A DNA stretch of 64,000 nt from Adineta steineri (taxonomy: Eukaryota; Rotifera; Eurotatoria; Adinetida; Adinetidae), in NCBI GenBank assembly GCA_905250115.1, contig CAJNOI010000261.1, forward strand, positions 34,505 to 98,504, given 5' to 3'. Positions within the stretch are counted from its first letter, which is position 1, and each line of letters begins with the position of its first letter. This document shows positions 28,001 through 38,471 of the stretch, in pieces. The notes below the pieces were generated by a model. The model saw only the letters and a program-made list of their open reading frames with translations. It made no database searches and had not been told where the DNA came from. Made by a program: the position numbers and the translations under genes.

Positions 28001-28721
28001 TTACAATATGCAGAAGATCATGGAGAAAAAGTACATATTATTGGACATCTTGCACCGAATAAATGTTTAGCATCATTTAGTTGGAATTTTCATACAATTG
28101 TTAATCGGTAAGAATTTGATATGAAGTTGTTTGATTTAAAAAATCTTTTGATTTCTTAGATATGAAAATACAATTGCTGGACAATTTTATGGACATACAC
28201 ATAATGATGAATTTATTATAAATTATGATGAAATCGATCGTCAACGTCCTGTATCAATGGTATGTTGTTTTGTAATTTCTTTTAATATAAATTTTTGAAA
28301 TTATTCCTTGAAGGCTTATATAACACCATCATTAACAACTTTTTCTAATCTGAATCCTGGTTATCGTGTATATAAAATCGATGGTAATTATCCAGGAAGT
28401 TCTTATTGGGTACTTGATCATCGAACAGTAATTATGAATTTAACAGCAACAAATCTATATAATAGAACAATTTTTGTTGATGAATATGATATTCGATATG
28501 CATATGAAATGGAAAATTTATTTCCAAATGATTGGCATAATTTAATTCAAAGATTAAAAAATGATATTGATGGTCCATTAATGAGTTTAGTATATCAATA
28601 TTATACAAAATCATATGCAAATGGAAATGAATGTGATCATAGTTGTCGTCGAGGACTTTTATGTGATTTTGTAACAGCTCGATCAGAAGATCCTCATTCA
28701 TGCGATGCAATTCCTAATTAA
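25026..28721 (+). CDS. Acid sphingomyelinase (saposin-B plus metallophosphoesterase), copy 1
   Basis: Eleven exons: 25026-25265, 25325-25444, 25493-25654, 27097-27214, 27268-27295, 27342-27417, 27466-27622, 27679-27929, 27989-28107, 28160-28259 and 28314-28721, giving 592 residues. The family hydrolyses sphingomyelin to ceramide and phosphocholine in lysosomes or outside the cell. A signal peptide precedes a saposin-B domain (CEFCD onwards), then a Pro-rich linker ([12 protein letters not shown]) and the phosphoesterase domain. Metal and catalytic motifs are all present: [26 protein letters not shown] and GHTHNDEF. The C-terminal Cys-rich tail ([14 protein letters not shown]) is also family-typical. 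GHLAP has Leu-Ala where the paralogue has His-Pro. Intron 3 is 1442 bp and contains an antisense NUDT9-like gene. Confidence 0.92.
25660..26996 (-). CDS. NUDT9-like ADP-ribose pyrophosphatase homologue with degraded Nudix box, nested in an intron
   Basis: Four exons (26996-26802, 26745-26600, 26456-25951, 25901-25660) join in phase to 362 residues. NUDT9 enzymes hydrolyse ADP-ribose to AMP and ribose-5-phosphate; a NUDT9 homology domain also senses ADP-ribose in TRPM2. Matching blocks in order: [18 protein letters not shown] with [52 protein letters not shown]; and a tail ending RYNAYW. The stretch that should hold the Nudix box (GX5EX7REUXEEXGU) reads [16 protein letters not shown] and continues without the paired glutamates, so catalysis looks lost. 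No TRPM channel segments are present. The stop codon lies 5 bp inside the 5' end of sphingomyelinase intron 3, so its 3' UTR probably runs antisense across an exon of the host gene. Family call is strong; inactivity is inferred. Confidence 0.82.
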
Positions 28722-29253
28722 TTTATTTTTCATTATAATACTGTTACCTAAAATCTTTCATGAGATAATATATTTATACAGCCAAGCTGTAATTTATTTT
28801 TCCTTCTATTTAATCTGAATTAAAAGATCATATGTACAACAAATAAAAAGAAATTATTGTTATAATTATTCTCATTTCATATATATTTTTTCACAAGTCC
28901 TCATAACATTCAACTTAAAATGAAATTATAATGTTGACTCTAAAACGAATATGAGAATTATTATGAATTAAACTGATTGAGCTTTACCCAATCAATAGCA
29001 TAACTTTTTTCAAATAGTATGCAAAAGAAAATGAGTGATAACGATATATGCTATTGTAGTATTTATTAATTTGCTAAAAATCATTATTATTACAATCTTG
29101 TATCTTAAGGATTCCTATATCGAATACTAAAAAGTTAGAACTTACTTCTTATATCAAGGACATGTTTTTGTGGTTGAATCAGGCCATTTGAAGATAAGAT
29201 AAATTATTATAAAAAATGTTTTCTTATCTTATTCGTTATTTTTCATTTTCACT
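28722..29253. other. Intergenic spacer between the two sphingomyelinase genes
   Basis: About 530 bp, AT-rich, with no coding sequence or clear repeat. It should carry the 3' end of copy 1 and the promoter of copy 2. Confidence 0.5.
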
Positions 29254-31612
29254 ATGGAGGTAACAAGTCGTTTACTTGTTGTGTTGTGTTTCGCAACTAT
29301 TTATATAACTACAATTGAAACACGTTCAATTCTGCCAGATAGTACTGATTTGCTATTGAATAATTCACCACAAGATGAGGAAGGAAAGTTAATAGACAAT
29401 AATGTTAATAGTTATCGACATCGTCTTGAGCATTCAACTGATATTCAAACACTTCGTTGGGCTCTTAGAAAATTAAATGCTGATGAATTATGTGAATTTT
29501 GTGATATTATGGTTCCAGTAGTATGTTGATTCATTTCACTTTATATATTCTATCATATATATATATATATATTAGATTCGAATACTTATTGCAACTAATC
29601 AAACAGAACATTTCGATTCAGTACTTATGTTTGTATGTAATGAATATAAAAAAATTGATGTAGATGTTTGTGTTGGTGCTGTTCATTTATATAAAGTAAT
29701 GAATTTGATTTTTGGTTTATAATTCATATTCATATATTGTTATTATCGAATAGAATTCAGTTCTAGAAATCATTGCAATGTCACCTCTTAATAACAAAGG
29801 TTTATGCGCATTAGCATTTAAATGTGAATCACAATTTGATTTTCCACTTTTAAAATGGAATGTTACTTTGCCTAATAAACCAAAACCAACACCACGACCA
29901 CCACAACCACCAACAGTAAAAATTTAATAGGAATAATATAGTAATAATTATACTATTGATTTTTATTTTAGGCAGGATCACCAACATTGACTGTTCTTCA
30001 TCTATCAGATATTCATGTTGATTTTGCTTATAAACCAGGTTCAATTGCCGATTGTCCTGATCCATTATGTTGTCGAGCAGGTCAACCAAGTAAGTTTATA
30101 GTATACAATAGAAATCTTAAATATAATTTCATTTCCACAGTTGCCAATCAAACAGGTGCTGGTTTCTGGTAAGATTATTTAATGCTGAAAGTAATCTATT
30201 TTTATTATTCAAGGGGTGATTTTCGAAATTGTGATATTCCATTTTGGACTGTTGAAGCTTTACTAAAACGTATTGTTGAAGTTGAAAAAGTAAATTATTA
30301 TTTTATAAAACTGATATTCCTATATGATTCTGTTTTTTTTTTAAATAGATTGATTTTATTTATTATACTGGTGATTTACCACCACATAATGTTTGGAATC
30401 AATCTCGAGATGAACAACTCTATTCAATAAATACTATTAATCAATTGTTAGTTACACTTTTCCCAAATAAAACATTCTATTCAGCTGTTGGTAATCATGA
30501 AGCAGGTATATAAGTATTTGTTTACACATTATTTTCTCTTAAAAAAGGTTTCTTTTTAATATCAAGCACCATGCAATATGTTTCCAACACCAAGTGTACG
30601 AACAGATAATATAACATGGTTATATCAATCATTAGCAGATAATTGGATTAAACTTGGTTTACCAGCTGATACACGAGATAGTATCGTACGTGGTGCTTTT
30701 TATACAGTAATAGTACGACCAGGATTACGATTAATTTCATTAAATATGAATTATTGTGCTGAAGATAATTTTTGGTTATTTATTAATTCAACTGATCCAT
30801 TAAATCAACTTCAATGGGTAAAATTTTGATTGACTAAAACTAAATAGAACAGGAGGATAATTGTGTTTTTTTTGTAGATGGTTGATTGGTTACAATATGC
30901 GGAAGATCATGGAGAAAAAGTACATATTATTGGACATCATCCACCAAGTTCATGTTTAGCAGCATTTAGTTGGAATTATTACAAAGTTGTTAATCGGTAA
31001 ATAAGATATAATATTTCTATGATAATAATAAATATTTGTGATTTATATTAGATATGAAAATACTATAGCTGGTCAATTTTTTGGACATGTTCATTCCGAT
31101 GAATTTACCGTATTTTATGATGAAATCGATCAGAAACGTGCAGTCTCAGTGGTAAAAATAAATTTCATTGATCATAAATTATGTTTACCTCGTTTTTTTC
31201 TCTTTAGGCTTATATTGGTCCATCAGTAACTACTTTTTCAAATCTTAATCCAGGCTATCGTATTTTTACAATAGATGGTGATTATTCTAATAGTTCATAT
31301 TGGGCACTTGATCATCGTACAGTAATTATGAATTTAACAGAAACAAATATTCAAAATACAACAATTTTTCATGAAGAATACAATGCACGAAATGCTTATG
31401 AAATGAAAAATTTATTTCCAAATGATTGGAGTGAATTTCTTGAACGATTACAAAATAATATTGATGGTCCATTAATGAAATTAGTAGTTCAAAATCATAG
31501 AAAGAGTGTAGCTTATGAATGTAATCATAACTGTCGTCGAGCACTCTTATGCAAATTAAAATCTGCTAGATCCGAAGATCCTCATGCATGTGATTCAATT
31601 CCACCTTTCTAA
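29254..31612 (+). CDS. Acid sphingomyelinase (saposin-B plus metallophosphoesterase), copy 2
   Basis: Eleven exons: 29254-29520, 29576-29695, 29754-29915, 29972-30089, 30141-30168, 30214-30289, 30349-30505, 30567-30817, 30878-30996, 31052-31151 and 31208-31612, giving 600 residues. Exons 2 to 10 have exactly the lengths of copy 1, so the pair is a tandem duplication. Signal peptide, saposin-B domain ([11 protein letters not shown]), Pro-rich linker and phosphoesterase motifs [30 protein letters not shown] and GHVHSDEF are intact. The Cys-rich tail ([13 protein letters not shown]) is present. All introns are short, including intron 3 (56 bp), which in copy 1 is 1442 bp. Its GHHPP motif is nearer the usual GHIPP of animal enzymes than that of copy 1. 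Confidence 0.93.
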
Positions 31613-31694
31613 TTAATAATCGTTTCAACTCTATAAATGTGTACTTTTTATTTATTTAAATAAAAATAAAATATACATATTTTAAATATTCTCA

Positions 31695-31997
31695 TTAAGA
31701 ATATCTTTCATATTGCAATACGATATAGAATATTAAACTGAATCCTGTACATGTAGCCAATATATTCCATAATAAAGTGATATATGACCATAGATGTGCT
31801 TTGAAAGTATTATCAGCTTCTTTATACATTGTCGTACGAAAAGAAAGAATAATAGCAATAAAACCCATAATGAAAAAGCCAAATATGACATTGAAAAACG
31901 ACCATAAATACCATTCATATATAATTTCACTTGTTTTATGTTTTTCTATAGTACTTGGATTATCAGTATCGATCAACATTAAATCTATACCTGACAT
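31695..31997 (-). CDS. Small CD225/dispanin-like two-pass membrane protein
   Basis: A 100-residue single-exon frame. The first hydrophobic segment reads LWSFFNVIFGFFIMGFIAII, followed by a basic/polar loop with ADNTFKAHLWS and a second hydrophobic segment (NILATCTGFSLIFYIVL). Spacing of the SxFN...GxxA...S motif, the loop Ala and the second membrane segment resembles the CD225 (dispanin/IFITM/PRRT2) fold. The usual Cys pair after the FN motif is absent. The gene converges on copy 2 of the sphingomyelinase, with only 82 bp between the stop codons. The ATG at 31997 is the only upstream candidate; a short 5' exon cannot be excluded. Function in rotifers is unknown. Confidence 0.6.
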   Translation of the reverse strand: MSGIDLMLIDTDNPSTIEKHKTSEIIYEWYLWSFFNVIFGFFIMGFIAIILSFRTTMYKEADNTFKAHLWSYITLLWNILATCTGFSLIFYIVLQYERYS

Positions 31998-32656
31998 TAC
32001 AGCAACAATATAATAATTAATGATATATAAAGAAATCTGATAAAAACGACTATTAATTTTCTGTTCTGTACTTAGTCATAAACATAGAGGCGGTAAAGAA
32101 ATATGACAATCTAAGATCTTAAACTCATACACATTTTTCAATTAATAATTTAGTATATAAGAGACGAAGAAAACAAGGTTCCATAGAGTACATCATTTAA
32201 TAAGAATAGAAAATCATGAACCAGATCTCTCAATTTACATAACAAAAAGTTCAAATATCATAAAAATTATGCTGAATTAGTTTCATTATCTCTTTTGTAT
32301 CTCTAAATGTCAATATGATCTTGATGATGATAGGTGATTATTAGTAATGTCATTTAATGAAATCTATCATCATTAGATTTATAGTCGATTCAGTTTTTTT
32401 GTTTGATATCGTTAATGTTCATCATACAATATATAATTTAACAATAAGTTATAAATATTTTGTTTTATTACTCTTAATACAAATGGTTTCTTTTCTTTAT
32501 CTTTGTTATCCACCATGTAGAAAATAAAACTTAATGTCAATAACATGATAGAGTCAAAACAAAAACAATCATTCATACATAGATAATACAGATACAATGA
32601 CACTTAAATAATAGAAGACAAAAAGAAAGAGATTCTTCTTTTTTTTTATATTCCAA
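31998..32656. other. Intergenic region, nothing recognisable
   Basis: About 660 bp of AT-rich DNA between the CD225-like gene and the CLIC 3' end. Short frames here lack family features. Confidence 0.5.
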
Positions 32657-33596
32657 TTAACGAAGTTTATTTGGTAGATTAAATGAAAATTTTGGTTCGT
32701 CTTTTGTTAATTGAAGATATTCTTTTGATGATGTTTCACGACGTGTCCAATGTAAAACAATTTCTTGATCCGATGGACAAGATTTAACGAAAGCATCAAG
32801 TTCATAAGCAGAACCTAGATTTCACAAAAAAACAAAAAGAATAGTAAGAAAAATCTAGATTTTAATATATACCGAGATAAGCCCATAGAGCTGAAAATTC
32901 AGTTGGAATCGTAAAGTTTAGTATATATTCACCAGCAACACGAATATGTTGTAATTTTGGCCATAACGAACAATCAAGACCTGTAATTTGATTCGAAGAT
33001 ATATATTTTGTATTTCTTGTACGAAGAAAACTATTAATTTTTTCTAATTCATCCAAAAGTATTCTTGGATTATTGTGAACATCTTTTATTAAATATGTAA
33101 AACGTGTGAATACATTTGATTGTATTTTGAATGCTTCAGGATCTTGTGTTGCTAATTTATAATTTGGAAATGATGAATCAAGATAATCTTCAATATCATC
33201 AATATCATTATAAGTTGTATCACCATGAATAAGTGCTGGTAATTTTTTTGAGATTTCTTTAAATTCTTTCGGTGGATTTTTACAATTTATTGTTATTACA
33301 TCAAAACTAAAATCATTATCTGCTTCACGCTTAATTAATAATTTAAGAAAGATATCTTGACAGAATGGACATGCACCTTTTGTTCGACCATCTCTACCAG
33401 CTAATATAGAAAAAAAATAATCAGATTAATTGGTTTCTTTTTTTATGTTTTACCTTTAATAAATAAATGAAGTTTTTGATCATCTTCATCATTTAATAAA
33501 GTGTGCTAGAAAGAAAAATAGAATTCCAAATTAATCTCTATTATGAATTACACTACTCACAGAATCCAATTGCTCATCTTCAACTTCATCTGCCAT
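32657..33596 (-). CDS. CLIC: CLIC / EXC-4 chloride intracellular channel-like protein
   Basis: Four exons (33596-33561, 33505-33454, 33400-32873, 32814-32657) join in phase to 257 residues, the usual CLIC size. CLICs are GST-fold proteins that exist in soluble and membrane forms; the worm orthologue acts in excretory-canal tube formation. After an acidic N-terminus (MADEVEDEQLDS) comes the thioredoxin-like domain with the redox motif GACPFCQDIF, preceded by LHLFIKAGRDG. The C-terminal helical domain carries LDCSLWPKLQHIRVAG and FTIPTEFSALWAYLGSAY, the CLIC signature. The CPFC motif keeps both cysteines, as in glutaredoxin-active members. Confidence 0.9.
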
Positions 33597-35786
33597 CTTT
33601 CTTTTTTTTTAGTTTGGTATGGTTTTTTTTCTCTTCAATATATATATATATATAAATATAAATACTGTCTTTTTCTCTCTCTCTTGTATATGCACGAATG
33701 TATATATATATATATTTGATGTAGGTAGAAAAATTAAAGTCGCATGGTGATAAAAAAGCCCGATGATGTCGACAAGCGACCGTCTTTTTCCTTTTTTTCT
33801 CTGTCTTTTGTTCGATACTAAAGGGAGTCTTCATTGGCTTGCTCACGTTCGTATATCCGACACATCATATGAGTAAAAGGAAAAGAATAGGTAACATGCG
33901 ACATTTTTCTTTTTTTTCTTCTTCTTCCTCTATTTCCTTCTATCTGACTAACTAGATGAGTTTTCACAGAAGAGTGACTAAAAAAAGAAAAATGTGTCTG
34001 TTCAATTTCAAACATGTGAATCAATTTACCTTTTAATAGAAAAGATTAGATTAGAAAGAATATATTGATCCAAAATAAGGACAACGACATTTTAAAAATA
34101 TATCGAAACATTCAATTGATATCTACTCACGGATGACGATTCTTGACTATACATTATGAGTAATACGAACAGCAAGAAGAAGAAGAAGACAAGTTAAAAC
34201 GTGTATGTGATGTGATAAAAGATTAATCGTAAGTCAAGCGAGTAAAAAAAGAAGGAATGAGAGGATTGTATGTGTAAGAACGACAGATTGAGAGAGACAC
34301 AGCGAGAGAGAGAAAAAAGGAAAAAGGAAAGCTAACAAGACTCAAGGTTTTGATGTCTTGATTCATATATAACCGAATCTGTTTTTCTTATGAATAAAAT
34401 AGAGGTAAAGAAAGAAAAATCGTCATGTAAGACATAATTACTAAATCGATTCTGCATCAATGATGAAGAGAAAAAGAAAAAGCGAAAAACGATTATGACT
34501 CTCAAAACAATATTTTGGTTAGAAAATACTATATGAATGTAAAATATAAGTATACACACCGTTATAGGACGATATTGATTGCCATGTAGAATTGGTCTTG
34601 GGAATAAAATAACTTGCATAGTAATTTTTCTTTCTTATTGATCAATTCAATCACAAACTGATAGCTTTTCGTTTTTCTCTTCACTGTCTATCTATATGCA
34701 CACAAGTGCGTTAGCAAATGTATTCAACATTAGATCGACATATACATATGAACGAAAACGTCGCATCTATTGAACATAATGTTCTCTTTTTCTTTCCTAT
34801 GTTATTTACATACGACTTCTCTCGCTTTTTTCTTCTTCTTATTGGAAGTGATTAAAGCTCTCTTTGTATCTTTTTTTGCCCTCTGGCTATCATACATAAG
34901 TATTTTTTTCTTTCTTTCTTTCATTTAAATCATCATCCATCTTATTGATATAATCATTGTATTGAGACTTTATGTTAGACACCTTTTCAAAAAAAAAAAA
35001 AATAGAAAAAGAAACACTAATGATATGACTACTCATTTTCATGGTACGAAAGGATTTAATTTGGCCTTTATGAAGTATCGAACCAATATACTACCTTGCT
35101 CACCTTCGCAGTTAATAACATACATAATAAAACTACATCATGTATAAGCTTAGCTCAATATATGTGTATGTGTATTTGCATTTGTGCAGTGAATGAATAA
35201 AAGAACAAACGAATTTATTTGATCATGTATTCAGATATAGATGAGGATAGTTGATTATCTCATGTATTAGTTTATATATAAGAAGAAGAAGAAAAAAAAG
35301 AAATGAAATCATTCATGTTAATTTTTTTTCTTAGGATTAAATGTATCGGAATCCTTTTCTTTAAGATTTCCATTATCATCAAATATAGAATAAATGATCT
35401 TTCTGATTAAACGGGATTAAAAGTACTTATTTCTTTTTCCTGCTTTTTAATCTTTCCAAATGTCATTCAAACGTAAAATATTCTCTAGTGAATTCGTCGT
35501 CAAGGTTAGTAACTGATGAATTGAAGGTGTTATTACGATAATTGATCGATTTAATTTCTTGATGTTCTAAAAATACATGCGGTGAATATTTCTCTTTTAT
35601 CGTAAAGATGAAATATGAGCACTAAAAATAATACATATATATATATCTATATTTTGAAATCCTTGATCTATTATGATACGGTTTTCATCAGAAACATAGA
35701 CGTCATTTATAAGTTAGAGTCTGTTTTATTATAAATAAACAAAGTATTAAAAAAGCAATTTTATCTTTGATATATTCGATTAACTT
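33597..35786. other. Intergenic region 5' of CLIC
   Basis: About 2.2 kb. It contains TA microsatellites (33636-33660, 33698-33716), pyrimidine-rich tracts and poly-A runs. It should contain the CLIC promoter. No supported gene was found; the frame starting MQVILFPRPILHG at 34619 (-) could in principle be a 5' exon but has no family match. Confidence 0.5.
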
Positions 35787-36638
35787 TCATTTGATAGAAT
35801 TGTAATTTGATTTAAATAATATCGTGTCTTTTGGAACCCGTAATCTTTGTGGTGATGATCTCGAATTTGTCTGTATTTGATCATTTTTATCTTCTATTGG
35901 TTCTACAGTATAAACAATACGAATCGTTGGTATTTGTATATTATTAATAACATTTTCGAATTTCTTATGAGTAATAAGAATTTTTGTAAATATAACAAAA
36001 AGAAAAAATATGCAAATAGTGATACTTAATAAAATATATAAGAGATTTTGACTTATATCTGTTGATAATTTTGATATTCGTTTTATATAGGCACGTTCAA
36101 ATTGAGATGACCAATAAATAAAATTCAATGATTGATTTATAAAGAATTGTTCGTTTATAGAATTTAAACATGGATTAATTGTACAATGATATAATGAACT
36201 TTCATAATCATACCTAAAAAAATATAATCATCATAGAAAAACGAAAGATTTTTATATATTAATTTACCATGTCAAATATAATTTGATATTTTGTAAATTA
36301 TTCGAAATCAAGCAGTTACCACTGACTAATTGACATTGTTTTCTTTCTCGATTATTACACATGTGAATATTATTATTAATTTTATTTATTGTACAATTTA
36401 TTTGTTGATCAAAAGTTTTTTCTTTTAAACTTTGAACATAAATATAATAATAAAATATATTAGTACTGATTAAAGTAATGAAGAATAAAATAAGAATAAT
36501 TTTTGTTAATGTTAACCATATTCGAAGATGAATTGATACGATACATTGTTGAAAATAATTCCATATCGACATAGTTTTGAGAATGATGATATTTTGTTTT
36601 TTTTTACTTATATAAATAAAGAAAGAAAAGATCATCAT
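35787..36638 (-). CDS. Two-pass membrane protein with Cys-rich extracellular loop, unidentified
   Basis: Two exons (36638-36268 and 36213-35787) join in phase across a 54 bp intron and give 265 residues from the first in-frame ATG (36638); an ATG at 36572 is an alternative start. There are membrane segments near the N-terminus (LTLTKIILILFFITLISTNI) and after the loop (LLYILLSITICIFFLFVIF). The loop between them has six cysteines and possible N-glycosylation sites (INCT, INQS). The C-terminal tail is polar. The plan of two membrane segments with a disulfide-rich loop is that of channel auxiliary subunits such as BK-beta or TipE, but I see no diagnostic motif, so no function is assigned. Confidence 0.55.
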
Positions 36639-38471
36639 GAAAACAATAGAATATTTAATAATAACAGATGTTGAATGAAACAATTTAATAGATTAAACAT
36701 TTTCAACAAAATACCATCTGTATCTATGAATATATCAAGTTGATTATTATGTGAAGAAAACAATCATTTCCAATTCATTCATTATAAAGAACGACATTGT
36801 ACGAATAGATTTTTCTTCGGATATAAGTAAATGTTTGATTGATGATATTTTTTCATTTTTATGTTTAACGTACTACTGAAAAAATGGAGGGTGAATGTGG
36901 GTGTAAGTATCATATTCATTACACACTCGCACTCACTCCTTCTTATTTATCTGAACGGACACCTTCAAAAATCAGAAACTATCTATTGAACAGAACAACT
37001 TATGTTGATCGCATTAAAAATCTACATAATTAGTAAAACACTGAATTGAAATTACTACGTTTTTGTTCAAAGAAATACAATTAAATAAATAAAACAGTAT
37101 TTTATATATAACAAAATCCACACAGAAGCAAAAAAAAATAAACAGTTATTCAAATCATCTTTCGAAAAAAAATCCAGAATATCATAAGATAATATTATTA
37201 GTAGTTTTAAATTAAAGGTATATTCCGCACATCCATATATTGTTAAAATCATATTGGTTTCATCATTATTACCTCATAAAATTACTCAATCATTTATCAA
37301 CACAATTGTCGATCGTTTGAACGCGTGATTTTGGTCGATCTAAATGTCCTAAACAGTATAAAGGACTATAAACTATATGAAAATTTGAAAGAAAGTATTC
37401 CGATGGTTTATATTTTCCTGCAACTTACATGCACTAGGATTTTTATAGTATTTCAAATATAATTTAAATAACGCGACAGAATATTGTTTTACATATTTAA
37501 ATTAAATTATTTGTAACTAAAAGATAAATGTAGATGTGAGTGGGTGTCAATGATTATGTAAGTATTAATTAGAGATCGAATATATCAAGATCAGCTACAA
37601 AATAGATTTTCTAATCGATGTATTTGTTCTTTCATTCTACACAAAATACATTATTCATATCAATTCTGTTTTCTCTGTTAGAAAACGTTGCATTTTCTTC
37701 ATTAAATGATGATTTTCAATATTTTTTTCTTTCATGTCCCTCCTCCAAAGTTTCAATATCATGAATATTTATTCTATTTACAGTATATTATAACTGGCAT
37801 CTGGTAGGATTTAGTTCAAAAAAAAGCTTTGAAAAAGGAAGCAGAAGTTATTGTTCTTATTTACCAATTATTTCTAATGTTGTGTTTTGTTGCAGATGTT
37901 TCAATAAAAATACTTCATGTTGATATTATTCTGTAGAAGAAAAAAAATGTTATTTTCATGATTATTAATTTGCAGCAGCATATTGAAGCGCTTTCTATCA
38001 CTTTAATAATTTTTTAGTCAGTTACTTGATAATAGCACTGCAAAACAACTTCTTGTTCTTGGACAACTAGATTTGGGTACGGGTCAGTATGACGTAATGC
38101 TATGTGAATAATAGAAAAAGAAAGATTTTTCAGCTTCCAAGGACAAATTTAAATTGCAAGGCTTCTTTTAAATGTTTTTTTTTAGGTTTGACAAAATCAT
38201 TTAAAACTATTCCAAGAAGTCTTATAAACATATTTTTATATTAATAATTTTCTTTCGATTGATTTTTAAACGAAGTGTTTTTCATTGTTTTATTTTTGCT
38301 CAAGTATTTCTTCGTATAGATATTTTAGATTATTGATTTTAATAAGATATTATTTCAATTTCACACATGTCCAAAACATTCATTGTGAATCGAAATAAAA
38401 TAGGAGTTTGTAATGTAATATATTTTGTTCAACTAAAATAAAATAACTAAGATTTTAATAAAATATTTTAG
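36639..38471. other. Intergenic region, nothing recognisable
   Basis: About 1.8 kb of AT-rich DNA between the two-TM gene and the NHL gene. Short frames are low-complexity. A first exon of the NHL gene with its start codon may lie here, since the first recognised NHL exon has no ATG. Confidence 0.45.

Noticed and set aside
34332-34619. 95-residue minus-strand frame starting MQVILFPRP
   Set aside because: No splice partner or family match could be found; the rest of the frame is low-complexity Phe/Ser/Ile. A 5' exon is possible but unsupported.
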